Origin: Ophiosphaerella korrae
Taxonomy: Eukaryota; Ascomycota; Dothideomycetes; Pleosporales; Phaeosphaeriaceae
Length of the DNA: 64,000 nucleotides
Direction: 5' to 3'
Assembly (NCBI GenBank): GCA_028456385.1
Contig: JALNQF010000171.1
Location: 30,738 to 94,737, forward strand
Part shown: piece by piece, positions 41,497 through 53,364 of the stretch
Position numbering within the stretch: position 1 is the first letter of the stretch
How the letters are laid out: every line of letters starts with the position of its first letter
Made by a program: the position numbers and the translations under genes
The notes under the pieces: generated by a model
Databases searched by the model: none
What the model was told of the DNA's origin: nothing
Seen by the model: only the letters and a program-made list of their open reading frames with translations

Positions 41497-41874
41497 ATGC
41501 GACTTCTCTACTTTAACGTGCTAGGTAGGCTTGTCTTGATAGATTTTCGCGGTAAACTGATTCCACCCTACGCGATTCTATCGCACAGATGGAGCGACTC
41601 TGAGATCCTTATCGAAGACGTATTGAGCGAAGAATATAAGGAGAAAGAAGAAGGCTATAAAAAGCTCAAGTTTTGCGCCGAGCAGGTGGTCTGGGATGAG
41701 CTGCAGTTCTTTTGGATTGATACATGCTGCATTATACAGGCTCACCACCGACGACAATGCCCTACGAAAAGGGTGGCATATGCCGCCGAAAATGGTGGCA
41801 GAATGTATATAGCTTTTCGATACAGACGTATCAATATTTCCATACTCAGTACCTTGTCATCTAAGAATCATTAA
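41497..41874 (+). pseudogene. HET-domain gene, N-terminal fragment
   Basis: The frame from ATG 41497 begins MRLLYFNVL and shows the HET-domain opening: PPYAILSHRW, SDSEILIEDV, GYKKLKFCAEQ and FWIDTCCI. These are the first 80 or so residues of heterokaryon-incompatibility proteins, which trigger death when unlike fungal strains fuse. After CCI the family should continue with a Ser/Glu-rich helix and a TRGWTLQEL block. Here the sequence loses all similarity, and a TAA ends the frame at 41874. Faint traces such as a Trp-Trp-Gln-Asn stretch appear in another frame near 41790. It is a truncated, frame-broken relic. Confidence 0.6.
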
Positions 41875-44654
41875 TCCGCTCTAATCCAAGAACCTGATCA
41901 TGCAACCGGAATCGGGCACCCCTCTATGTAGTGGCTGAGCAACCCCTGGGCCAACGCGAGCCAGCGTAATTGGGCCTGATTCGTGCCTAAGCAACATAAA
42001 GAGGATCTGAAATTGGGCCTCAATCAGCTCGTAGGGATGTGAGGTGTCAAGGACTGGCTGGTCCCATTTTCGGCCCACTATCTTCCGTGACTTAGCTCTT
42101 TGACCCCTGTGCCAGCAATACTCTCCTTTCGTCTACAGTGCTCAATACTACTTGAATAATCAAATGCGCATAAACTTTTTACAGATTAAATATTCATTTG
42201 AATGAATAAAGCAGATTTTAAAGGGTTCTGAATATCCAACTTTGTTTATATCTCAAGTTGTAAAGAAACTCTACATCGATAGGCTATCAGCTCTCTAAAC
42301 TATTATATAAAGCTCCTAAATAGTAGTCACAGTAGGTTCACTAACTTTACAGTAAGGTTAGTCTATTCTATTCTGATTGAGGGAATGCTGCTACTAGACA
42401 GGCAAGGCAGGTTCATAGATGACTGGACGAGGATCGAGAGGGGCTACGTAGAACAAAACATCATCACGAAGGAGTACAGGATCTACTGCTACTACTAGGG
42501 AGTGTCTCTTAGACTGATGAATTGCTTGACGAAGCACATGTAAACGAGCTGGAGCAGTGTATTACCGGCGATCTGTAGTTGTTTCAAAAGCCCACCTGTA
42601 GGAGTTATAAGACCTTAGTGACACAATTAGGACAGACTGAAGGAATCTGGTCTGAGAAGGAAGCTGCTAAGGAGGGCAGATCAACCGTGATTAGAAAGAG
42701 GCCTTGAGAAATTACAGCTAGCGGATCACGCGGCGCAGTGAATCAAAGAGCGTAAAAGCTTGGACCGGTGCACGATGCATGACGAGAAGGGTATACATAG
42801 CTGGAGCCAACGGGCTGTCAGAGCGTGTACTGGTGGTGCAACAATAGCAACATTTGCACAAGCTGAATGGGTACATCAAGTCCCAATACCCTTGTAAAGG
42901 CTCACCAGTTGGCATTAGAACAGTTAGCTTATCTTTCTATATCTCGGAGAGTAGTACGCTCTATTCTCATTAATATGGACAGTAGTACCCTGTTGTCTGC
43001 GTTTGCAAGGGCGGCAATCTGCATATTAGGCTCTAAAGGATTCAGAAATATTAGTTAAGCTCTTGAAATATTCCTGTCGTCAAGCCTTCGCCTCACTTGT
43101 AGAAAGATTAAAGACGATGTTGAATATTAGTTTCGAGGAATTATAGACGCGTTCTGTTCGTTCCGTTCTCTGCTAAAGCTCTAGACCACACCGAAAGGGG
43201 GTTTAAGGAGAAGTTTTTCATGGACTTCACGGCCGTAGCTATTAACAGAAACTGTCTTCTAACTAAGGAGGAGACCGGAAACCATGGTCAGGATTCATTA
43301 ATATTTGACGAATACGTCAAGGGCATCTTGAGTAAATACCATTTCCCACTTACAAGTCTCATATCTGGCCTAGAACACCTCAAAAGGGTGTTTTTTTGCG
43401 CCTAGGTTAGGTAATAACAACGTATGCCGCGAAGATGTCGAAACTCTCCAAACGCAGTAGTCTAAACTTATTCGTCGAATGTTACAAATTTTGGCCACTC
43501 CAATGGTTTTCAAAGCTCCAGAGATAGGCCAAGCCCAAGAGTTCATAATCGACATTGATACTTCGTAGCTACCGATCAAATTCGATGAGACTATCTTCAG
43601 TCTAAATTTCCGCCCCTTGAATAAACTTAGATGAATATGCAGACTCACTTGGATTAAAAATCGCTTTATCAGCAAGTATCAATCTGGTCATTCCATATTT
43701 TTCTGCACTAAGGGATGTATTGATCTTTTGCAGACCCAATTATGATAGACTCTAGGGACACGCGCCCGACCTCTGGAACTCGACCTTGACCTAAACAAGT
43801 AGGCAAGTATCTCCATCATGTATGGGCAATAAATCTCAATGCTTTTGAATGACTCCAGGTGTATCTTGCTGATAACTTAGATCGCCTTGCATATTGTCTT
43901 TTCTACGGAACCAAATCTCTAATCGCTATGTTAGTAACATTTCGAAGTATATCAATTCTCGAATGAGCTATTCTTAAGGCATAGGGTTGATCTCAATACG
44001 GAAGTTGATTTTAAGGGTTACAGAGCGGCTAACAATATGATGCACTATCTAACTGAATCTAGATCCTATTAAGGCCCTAATTTTAGTCTACCCAAGGGCC
44101 GGTTTTCGGGCCCCTCATAACCATAACTTCTAAGAAACATTCTAAATTACAATTAGTGAGAGAACAACTGCTAAGAAATGTGTAAGCTCTAAATGGAGTG
44201 CTGCATTTGGTACGGAATGTTAAAAGGATAAAAGCGATGTGGACTGCAGCATGCTTTGATCTGGATACCATTTTGGTTGAGTTCGCAGCCAGAATAACTC
44301 TAGAAAGCTCAAATTTATTTTTAATTGAACTTTGGCAATGTCTTTTGCGCAACCTTTCTTGGTTCGTTGGCACCACGCGTCCGAAAGCTCACGTTGAAAT
44401 GGTGGACTTTGGAAAATAGCATAGATTTGGATGCCGGAATTGCCGGCTCATTCATTTGAGTTGGCTTCATTGCCATGCACGTCTGTATAGCAATTGATGC
44501 GGATCAATGATTAATTTAAGTGATTACCTGGTTGAATGGAGGCCTACCTCTGGACCAGCTACAGGACTGAGTAAGATGGTAGACAATGCTAATCATTACT
44601 TGAAGACTGAAATCAAGCCCTTCCGAGGAACTGGGTTCAAAAGGGGCTCAATTG
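41875..44654. other. Gene-poor A/T-rich debris
   Basis: About 2.8 kb with frequent stops in all frames. Longer open patches (42718-42915, 43220-43405, 43370-43675, 44083-44376, 44198-44419) have no recognisable domain and several lack ATG. Base composition is intermediate between genes and the terminal AT block, as expected for partly RIP-mutated DNA. No intact gene or tRNA was seen. Confidence 0.4.
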
Positions 44655-46434
44655 TTATCTACACAGCTCGAGAGTCAAAAAATTCCAATAACAATAATGA
44701 ACCAATTGGTCATCAAGTATAGATATACTCCGTAATCCTTGAGCAGCCCTATTTAGACGCCTTCCCTCTCCGTCTTTCGACGCACTTTGCTGGGTAAAGG
44801 AGGTATCTGGAGTCGTTGCTGCCAAGCCTAGTTGACTGTGATCATCTTCTGTGGGAGCCACTGATTCTGCGAAAGAGCTTGAGAGATGGTGGGATTGTAA
44901 ATCTTGCGACAGTCTAGAGTCCTGCTGAAGCGGTGGAACATCAAAGTCAATTCCAGCAGGCAAACTATCAATCACTGAGCAGATGCGTGCAAAATGAGTG
45001 GACATCCATTCGTTATAAACATTTTTGGTGAATTTATACGCCGTCCACTTCTCCTTGCCGTCCAACGCAGTAAAGTCGAAAGTATGAATAGGATAGCGGT
45101 AGAAAGCGGTGTTAGACCTATCAACGACAGCGTATTGGCTATAAATGCGGACTGAGCGGTAGTCGTGCGAGACGGAGAAGGCGAGAATCTCCTGATCGAC
45201 CTCCTTCTCGCGTCCGACAAGGCGAAAGAGCTCGACTACAGCCCTTACTGCGAGTGTTATGCTGTGCGCGTTCTGCTAGCCGGCGATGTTAAGAGCCGTT
45301 GCGCCACACTTCACTTCGCACGTAAAGAACAGGAAGTACATGTAGTATATTCTTATAAAGTAGGACTAGTCGCCGGCGATAAAGTCTCTAATGAACGGGC
45401 CAAGCTTCTCGCGCTGTTCCTTCAAAAATGCCTCTCGTTCAAACCCGACTGAGTAGTTAGGCTGCGGACAAGGTTTCGTCACTAGGTTAGAGTTGCTCTA
45501 GCCTTTGTTCACAGCTTCGACGAGACATGTAAGATGCTTAGCACCAAAATTAGCAAGCTCTTTAGCTGACGGGACTATTAACCGTGAGATATCTTAGATT
45601 ACTTTAGCTTTACTTCTCCTTTAGATTCTTGTATATGTTGACTTAAAAACACTGTTAGAGAAACGTGAAGTTGCTAGGACGTCCTAATCTTCTTTAAGTA
45701 GCTCTTGGTAAAGGATGCGGCTCTCTATCTGAGGACCTTCTTTGTCCTTCTTTATGTAGCTTCCTTTGGTCTCGAGTAGCGTTTCATAACGAGAATGTTA
45801 ATATAGCGCGCTCTTCTTATCTCTTGGCCTTTAATTACTAGGTGTAGTCGAGCTAGCCGCGAGTAAACTTAGCTCTGATCGTTTTCGTCGTAAGGAAGGC
45901 GCAGACTTCTTCCTTGTAAGTATGTGATCTATTGAGTCTGATTCGAAATATTCCTTAGGCTAGGCACTCCTTCTTACCTAATACTAAATAGGACCAAGGG
46001 GTGTCTTAGTATTGCCAGATAGTGTTTCTAGATTAGTCGATCTCGTAGCGATAGTATCTATAGAGGTTCGTAGTCTTTTTAAGGGCGGTTCGGCTAAGTC
46101 TCTAGCAGACAGATGCTCGGCTTCGTGTAATCGCTTTCGCCCTCTAAGCTGTGATGTAATAGACTGGTCATGTGAGCTCAGCTTAACCTGCTAGAAAGAG
46201 GATGACACTGGGGCTTACCTTCCTGGGGGCGGTAGGCTCGCGCTGCTCAAGAGACTCGGACAAAGCAATGTTCAGTCGGGCGCTTCGACGGGAAGGCCTC
46301 TGCAGCTTGACTTTGCTAACACGTCGGCGTTTCGCTGCCACAGCGTTAGCAGGATGGGGTATACTTGGCTGTCCTCGCTCGGATTGTTTGCGTTGGCGCT
46401 TCCTGGAGGCTGGCTCATCGAGATGAGAGGCCAT
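44655..46434 (-). pseudogene. DUF7924-like gene inactivated by RIP-type stops
   Basis: ATG 46434 starts a basic, nuclear-type N-terminus (SRKRQRKQSERG, AAKRRRVSK, SRRSARLN). The C-terminal half, in one frame from about 45580 to 44655, reads FEREAFLKEQREKLGPFI, a globular core, DYRSVRIYSQYAVVD, DGKEKWTAYKFTKNVYNEW and HFARICSVID, which I associate with the fungal DUF7924 family. Three in-frame stops interrupt it, all TAG: 45498-45500, 45366-45368 and 45276-45278. Each fits a former CAG changed by C-to-T in a CpA context, the RIP signature. The middle (about 45600-46180) is too mutated to read. The family is multicopy in Pleosporales, which would expose it to RIP. Function unknown. Confidence 0.65.
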
Positions 46435-47245
46435 AGCGACTGCTTGCGATGATGAGGACGTATTTATACCGTTGGCGCGTAGAGTTGCAATAGGATACTG
46501 TCAACGCGACAGAAGGTCTTGGCATAAATGTGCTAAGCGCTTCAGGTGTAGTGAGATGCTCTGTAGGTCACCACCCAACTGACGCCCTACCCTGGAACGC
46601 CATTTTAACACTTATATGAGGCTAGGATAGCCTTGTCTAATGATAGCAAAAAAAAAAGCACAGAATAGGCAGGTTTATCACTACAGCAAAGAAGACAGCT
46701 GTTCTTAGACTTCGCAAGGCGTTCGCGCCATCGGTTAGAGTCAGCACCTGCTAGGTAGTGTTGTGTTCATAGTAACTACACAAGCCTAGCTCGTGCTTGT
46801 GAATTAACCCAAACTGCGTAAGTTACATAGGACTAGAATCCCCTTTCAACCTCCCTCTGCAATAACCAGCCTCATATTATTGCCTTGGAAGTATTATCTA
46901 CTTTACTATATAACAAGTTGGTGCTAGTGTCCTTCTACCTATCTTGCCTTACTTAAGGTTGCCCGCGGGGCCGCACTGTCCTCCGATCACGTGTCGGTCT
47001 ACCACACCACAATATATATATGTGTATACCTTGAAAAACTTGTTGATCTCCTGATGCGTTTATAATCCAGTCCTAAGAAACCAATCTTTGTCGAAATCTT
47101 CGCCCCCTTGAAGAGCTCTAAAAAAGGACATGTTCTTTATATAGCGCTAGGCACACAGTACTTTGTACCGAAGCCGATGTATGCGTTTCCTATGGTTTTT
47201 CTGATGCCGAGCAGAAGCGAGGGCCTTCGAATTAGGTAGCACTAT
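46435..47245. other. Decayed spacer
   Basis: A/T-rich with an A9 run near 46650 and a (ta)n tract near 47011. Some GC-rich islands (46960-47000). No readable gene. Confidence 0.35.
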
Positions 47246-47990
47246 CTACTTTGCAGCCAAGTCGACGTTAGGTTTATTCAGTGCCGATTGTACATCATAG
47301 GTATGACCCGGCATATCAAGATTTTTGATTACGGGCATCTCGTCCATATCGATTTCGATTGGTGGATCGCGGGAGTTAGTTCCTTTTAGGTTAATAAACG
47401 GCGATTGCTGTACCGGAGATGGTGTTCTTTGGGAGTTTGTATAGACGGGGTGATTATCACCTTCGCTACTACTATATACCCAGCGAGAGGGCTGACGGTC
47501 GGAATTATCGTCCTTTTGGGCTATCATGGGAACACTATTATCCGAAATATTGGGTTACGAGCGAACGTTCAGTCACAGTCTTGGATTTTGCGTCGAGAAC
47601 CAATAGAAGTTTTAGGCAACGTACGGATGTGTAAGTAGGGGTGGATAAGGCATGGTCGAGGTATGCGGCTATTTTATATGTTACCCTCCCTACCTCGCCA
47701 AGGCAGGGCGCAATCCTCTTCAACTTAGCTTCAATGGCGTGGTGTATTTCATGCATATCCTTCGTACTCCCTTAATAAGCCTAGTTGACCAAGAAGGTGT
47801 AATACTATATCGCAGGTCCAGTTAGCACGTCCGCAAAAGCACTTGGCTATATCACGATCCTGCAGCACGCCTAGTAGCTAGTCGAATTCTTCTCCGAACA
47901 GTCCTGAGCCAGCTAGCTGTCGAAGCACTGCTGCCCAATCAGCAACGATGTCATTAATCGCAACCGCAGAGTCCCGGGACCTATAGGGTC
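47246..47990 (-). pseudogene. Relic of an unrecognised protein gene
   Basis: On the minus strand protein-like sequence runs through three frames. From about 47990 to 47752 it reads VAINDIVADWAAVLRQLAGSG, GEEFD, then TAG (47878-47880, CAG-to-TAG type), LLGVLQDRDIAKCFCGRANW and CDIVLHLLGQLGLL. It then shifts to a frame opening MHEIHHAIEAKLKRIAP (47756-47538), and again to one with RWVYSSSEGDNHP, PIEIDMDEMP and DMPGHTYDVQ (47527-47246). Leucine spacing in the first part suggests helices. I do not recognise the family. Frame changes could in part be introns, but the in-frame TAG argues for decay. Confidence 0.45.
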
Positions 47991-48444
47991 CTTAAGACAG
48001 ATGAAAAGTGAAGAGAACGAGGCATTACGGGGCGGATTTAATGACTCTGGAATTAACAGAGGTTCGGGCTAAGAGCAGTCAGACGATACAAACTAGAATT
48101 CTGCTTCCCGAAATTGCTTGAATGTACCACCAATGATCAATTCAATGCTCGAAATTTAGCTAGACCAACGGATATTTGGTGCAGTTATACAAATTAATTA
48201 TAGTGAGTGTATGCGATGATGAGATTTGCTTGCTCTAGCAGGTTGATTGAAAAGTCTCGGTGCAACACTTGAGTAAACTGCCAATCTTCTTTTGGGACAC
48301 CTAGTGGCCGGGAGGATGAGCTTGAAGGCACAGGGTCAAGAAGATCCTAAGGTAATGTTTCCATTGTGGGATCAGAATGATATAGCACAGTATTATGTTA
48401 CAGAGTTGAGATGATTCGTTACGATGCCACCTCTTAAACTCAAC
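47991..48444. other. Spacer before the helicase gene
   Basis: No readable gene; the 3' side of the helicase-nuclease gene. Composition is mixed with A/T-rich patches near 48180-48240. Confidence 0.35.
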
Positions 48445-50778
48445 TCAAGCAGGCTTGCTAACCTTGGCGCAGTTCCTCTCAACCTCCGCCGCCGTCTTCG
48501 CACATTTCTTCAAGAACTCTTCTGTTGTTAGCGTCTCCCCAGTAGAATACTTTGCAGTCAAAGCCTCCTCCACCACCTTCCTGAGGCCAGTTACACCATC
48601 GCGCGGCACAATTTCCCATTTCTCGCCATTACGCACATTAAAGAGGAAGGTTTGTGGGGGAGACTGTCGCTTGTGCTCTGTGCACCAGAGATAAGCATAG
48701 CTGCAGACTTGGATGACGTGCTCAAGGGAGAGCTGCGAGACGAATTTGATTTCCCAAATTGATACGTCGGAATCTATATGTTCGATAGCTCGTTTTCCTT
48801 GCTTCCTTTCCGATTTATTCGTAGGTGTGTGCTCGTATTGGATGATGTCTGCCCGTCCATATAACTTAGTGCTCTGTGGTTGATCTCTAAACACATTGTC
48901 CATGCTAAAGTCTTCTTGCTCCAACGAGACCTCAAAGTCTAGGTCAGCATTTTCTTGAAATTGTGCCTTTAGACGCTGTGTGGCTTCAGCAAGACCTGAT
49001 GCAAGCCATTTGAAATCATGGTCTTTCATCTGAATGAGTCTTGGCTTGTACCCCGAAGCCTTAGCTGCGTATTTACATGCCTCACGGCAGAGCCACACTG
49101 CTCGAGCTATCTCATTTGTAAGCTTCCTGAATGACGACACTCGCGCCCCCCGTAGGGTTGATAGACTGCTAAATGATGTACATTCATAGTGGGCTACTAC
49201 AGCAAGCCCGTTGATATCACTTACAGCCTCGTGATACCTCTTGTCAGGATCAGGGTTAGTAAGGACAGTAGTTGGAGCCTCGATGTGTTGCCGGACTGGG
49301 AGCGGTTCTGCGATCTTGTTGATTCGTAGATACTTTGTGCATATGTTTTCGAGGATCTCACTGAGAATATGACGAGACAAATCGGATCCAGAAACTGATA
49401 CTGGTAGAAGTAGACCGAGCTCAAGTGGACGGCCTGACTTTGCAGGCATTGATAGTCTTCCAAGTTCTCCAAGCTCAATAACATCGGCAGTATTCTCAAG
49501 TTCTACCATGTCGAGAAACGGCATAGGCTTATTACCGTTTCCTTGCAATACAATCAATTGTTCGCGCGCGTGGGTAAGAGCAACAAAGGTTGTATTTGGG
49601 CAGAGGTTGTCGGGAAGATCTCGAGCATGGAAATTGAAATAACTGTCATCGATACCGCAAACGATGACAAGCTTGCGCTCTTTCCCCTTAAATTGGTGGT
49701 ACGTGCTCAGACGTACCTTGCCTCTCAAGACATTATCGTCCAGAGGTGAGTCGTCTGATTGAGGCTCTGCTACGGGTATCCGATGTTGTTCAGAAAGGTG
49801 GTTGATCAGCCGTTGAAGTGGCGGATTACGACGCACTGAAGGCGCCAGGAAAGCTGTCTGTTCAGCACCATACTTGTGGGTAAAGGGAAGGAGATATTCG
49901 GCGATGCCCTTGAAATCGAGAATCTTCGCGTGCAGGTAGATTAGCCTGGGCCCTCTGCGCGAGCTAACAATGTATTTCTCACCACCAAGGAATACTTTAT
50001 TCACAAAGGCTGAATTTTCATAAGTGAGTCGGAAGCTCTCGCTTAGTGTATGGTGGGCCCATGGGTGAGGAGAAAGTGTGGTCATGATAGAGGGAGCAAG
50101 ACTCAAATAACGAGGATCAGCGCCTCTGAATCCATATATGGCCTGTCGCTCGTCCCCAAGAACAACGATTTGGGGAACCCTTCCCTGAGCGGCATTCGTT
50201 ATAGCGGATATGAATGAGCATATGAGCCAGAATATGTCATCTGTGCAATCTTGTAGCTCATCCAGGATTATCCTCTGATATGGCTTGCGCGTCCAGACTG
50301 GAATATCTCCCTTTTCTCTGAGGGCTCGGAGGACAGTATCATTGGGCACGACAGTGCCGAAAAGTTGATGAGCCATTCCATGGAAGGTGAAGGAATTGAC
50401 ATTAGAATACTTTTTTAGGCGAGCGGTGGCGTCAATCTGTAGACCTTTGCTGTAAAGCAGGATGGTATTCAGTTCGTTTGGGTAAGCGGCAACAATGGCT
50501 TCAGCTGTGGCTGTTTTTCCTGTACCTGGGCGAGCCGAGACAACAACATTATGAGTGCGGCAGGTTTGAACTACAGCTTGCTGTCCAACCGATGGGACGA
50601 ACTCCTTTCGAGGCTTCGCGAAAGTACTTGTTACCGTCTTGTGTCCACGGTCTGGGATGTAAGGGAGGCGCTGTTTTGGCTTGTCATTCAAAGTTCCGTA
50701 GCGAAACAATTGTTTGCTGTGCTTGTGGAACAAATTTCGATGCAAAGGGATTGCACGAAGTTGCTGGAAGTTCCGCAT
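48445..50778 (-). CDS. SF1 (UvrD-like) DNA helicase fused to a PD-(D/E)XK nuclease
   Basis: Intronless, 777 residues, no disruption. Helicase motifs in order: Walker A SARPGTGKT (81-89), Walker B ILDELQDC (171-178), motif III VVLGDERQAIYGFRGAD (206-221), then RLSTYHQFKGKERKLVIV (motif V) and FVALTHAREQLIVL (motif VI). After about 170 residues of unknown helices comes a RecB-like nuclease: LYGRADIIQ, then IWEIKF (E-x-K) and LEHVIQVCSYAYLW, matching the D...ExK...QxxxY pattern. The N-terminus (MRNFQQLRAIPLHRNLF) is basic, lacks acids and could target mitochondria. Such fusions process DNA ends in repair; fungal examples are poorly described. It stands alone between RIP-decayed DNA and the AT block, yet keeps normal codon use, which suggests selection or recent arrival. 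Confidence 0.88.
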   Translation of the reverse strand: MRNFQQLRAIPLHRNLFHKHSKQLFRYGTLNDKPKQRLPYIPDRGHKTVTSTFAKPRKEFVPSVGQQAVVQTCRTHNVVVSARPGTGKTATAEAIVAAYPNELNTILLYSKGLQIDATARLKKYSNVNSFTFHGMAHQLFGTVVPNDTVLRALREKGDIPVWTRKPYQRIILDELQDCTDDIFWLICSFISAITNAAQGRVPQIVVLGDERQAIYGFRGADPRYLSLAPSIMTTLSPHPWAHHTLSESFRLTYENSAFVNKVFLGGEKYIVSSRRGPRLIYLHAKILDFKGIAEYLLPFTHKYGAEQTAFLAPSVRRNPPLQRLINHLSEQHRIPVAEPQSDDSPLDDNVLRGKVRLSTYHQFKGKERKLVIVCGIDDSYFNFHARDLPDNLCPNTTFVALTHAREQLIVLQGNGNKPMPFLDMVELENTADVIELGELGRLSMPAKSGRPLELGLLLPVSVSGSDLSRHILSEILENICTKYLRINKIAEPLPVRQHIEAPTTVLTNPDPDKRYHEAVSDINGLAVVAHYECTSFSSLSTLRGARVSSFRKLTNEIARAVWLCREACKYAAKASGYKPRLIQMKDHDFKWLASGLAEATQRLKAQFQENADLDFEVSLEQEDFSMDNVFRDQPQSTKLYGRADIIQYEHTPTNKSERKQGKRAIEHIDSDVSIWEIKFVSQLSLEHVIQVCSYAYLWCTEHKRQSPPQTFLFNVRNGEKWEIVPRDGVTGLRKVVEEALTAKYSTGETLTTEEFLKKCAKTAAEVERNCAKVSKPA

Positions 50779-51289
50779 GATGATAGTGTCATCGATGCGG
50801 AAAAGGTGCGGCGAAATTGTTTATTGTTGGTTGCTTGGTCTAAACATAGCTAGTCTACATAGGGCGGGGCGTATACATCGTTAGGGCCTATAAGATGTTA
50901 TGCGAAAATTATACTTTTGTTTAATTTCTCTATATTAAATAAATAGAATTGTAATAAGTAGTAATATTTGTAGTATTTAGTAGATATATAAGGGGTCTAG
51001 GGCGGGGAGCTATTAGGGTACGCTTAGCGCTGTCGACGAGCTCTACTAGGCCCAGTAACTAGTATTACTAGCTCTATTAGCTAGTATATTCTATTGTATT
51101 AACTTAGTATAACTTTAAGCAAGTTCTAAGTAAGTCTAAAGAACTTTAGATAATAATAACTAGTATATATATTATATACTACTATAATAGCTTAACTAGT
51201 AATTAGCTCCTTTTTATCTAGTTTAGCTTAGTAGTATACTATCTTTATAAGATATCTTCTAAAAGTTTTAAATAAAGAAAAACTCTTCT

Positions 51290-51400
51290 ATAAAAAGTAT
51301 AATATACTCTATAGCTTTACGAGCTATATAGCTTTATAAGCTACTTTTACTAAGCTCTTACTAAAACTACTATATTATAGCGTAAAATAGCCTACTTTAG
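51290..51400. repeat. Repeat unit A, first copy
   Basis: The stretch from ataatatactctatag through gctttataagctacttttactaag recurs near 53365-53430 in the same orientation with C-to-T type differences, and this copy carries an extra 17-base internal unit. Probably part of a dispersed element. Confidence 0.45.
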
Positions 51401-52928
51401 CTCTATATAGTATAAAGTAGGATATAATATTATTTAGAGCTTACTTCTACTAGATTCTTATACGTTTATATATTATACCTAGTCTTCTTATATACTATAT
51501 ACTATTATTAAAATAGTTTACTTACTTTAGTATATACTTACTTCTTTAACTTCTTTTTATTACTACGTATACTAAAGTCTTTAAAAGTAGCTAGGTACGC
51601 TCTATCTTTAACTATTAAAGTCTCTTTTACTTAAACTTACTTTCTTTTATATAATTTTTATTATATTATAGCTTTATTTACTACTTAAAGCTTAGTATTT
51701 TCTTTTTATACTAATACTAGCTTATATACTATTACTACTACACCTTTAGTAAAGTATTTAAAGTATTTAGCTAGATTTATTAGTAAACTATCTATATACT
51801 TCTAAATCTTTACTTTTATAAGTATTAATTACAACTCTAATTATAGGGTATTACTTAGTATTTATAACTACTAGAGCTTATTATTAAGTAAAAGTAGTAA
51901 AAGAGTACGTAACTTAATATTAAGAGTTAATATAACTTATTTTAAGTTAAATAAAGCTAATCTAGTACCTTAAAACTCTTTTTAGATATTCTTAAAAGTA
52001 ATTACTATATTATAAGCGTACTTAAGGTATAGTAAGAACTTTTATTTTATAATATAACTAATTTAGTAGTATATAAGTACTTTAACTTAGTACTTATATA
52101 CTTTCTTTAAAGAAGTAAAATAGCTTATATTAAGTAGCTATAAAAAGTATAATATATATATATAAGTATATAAAGAGTAATAATCTTATTATTTTTATAG
52201 TATTTCTTAAATTTAAATAAGTTATAGCTCTTATAGCTATTAATAATAAGTAAATATACTATTTTAATAGTATACGTCTTTATATATATATTAAAGTACT
52301 TTAACTATATAAAACTAAGTATATTAGTTATCTAGCTATTATTAGAAACTCTAATAACTTAGTCTTAAAGTATTTTACTATCTTTATACTAGTTTAATAA
52401 GTAGTAGTATACTTTAAAGATAATAAAAAGTAAAATAGCTTACTTAGTTATATTAATACTTATAATAGCTATTACTTACTTTTTATTACTTAGATAAATT
52501 ACTTTTCTCTATAAATATCTTTCTAAAGCTATAATAACTATATTTACTATAATTTAGCTTATTATAAAGCTTATCTTATTAAAGTTATATAAGTTATTAT
52601 CTAAAATACTATACTTAGATTTAGTATTAGCTACTAGCTTAAACTACTTTTATATAAGTTAAAATCTTTATAAAAAGCTTTTTTATAGTTATACTTATAA
52701 TTAAACATTATTTTAAGCTTAGAGTAGTACTTAAGAAATATACTAAGCTAGTTTATACTAACTTAGCTTAAACTATAGTCTACGTATAAAGAATTAGCTA
52801 TATCTACTATATTTCTAAGCCTAAGAGTAAATCTATATACTTAGTAACTATATCTTTTTTAAGCTAAGTAAGATTTATTAATTTAAGCTAGTAAACTTTA
52901 TATAAAATAGTTCTAAGAAGTATAGTAA

Positions 52929-53095
52929 CTATTATAAGTTAGAGCTCTACTCTATATAATTTAGGTAAGCCTATAGTAGTAAGTAAGCTATATAAGCTAT
53001 TCGAGCTACTCTACTATATATAAGTAGTCTAGCTTAGATAGCTCTTTAATTAATAATTATCTCCTACTTATTCTTAAGCTTATATCTTACTATAG
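52929..53095. repeat. Long direct repeat B, first copy (LTR-like)
   Basis: About 165 bases matching 62163-62330 in the same orientation. Shared anchors include agtagtaagtaagctatat and ctctttaattaataattat. Most mismatches are G or C here against A or T in the other copy, so this copy is less RIP-mutated. Spacing of 9.2 kb is what two LTRs of one retrotransposon would give, but no coding domain between them is legible. Confidence 0.55.
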
Positions 53096-53364
53096 TAACT
53101 TATTAATTAAAAAGAAATTAAATAGTAAATAAAAAGCTAACTAAAAGAGAAGTATTAAAGCTATATATACTAAATAACTACTTAGTAAGTAAAGTAGTTA
53201 GGTAGTACTCTTTTATAACTTTATAATAATAAACTTAAAATTAGCTTTTTTAAGAAGATTAAACTAAGACCTATTTCTAAATAATAATTAGCTAAAATCT
53301 TTAGAAGATTTACTAAGTAAATTTAAAATTAATTTTTTTAAGTTAAGCTATACTTTTAAAAATA

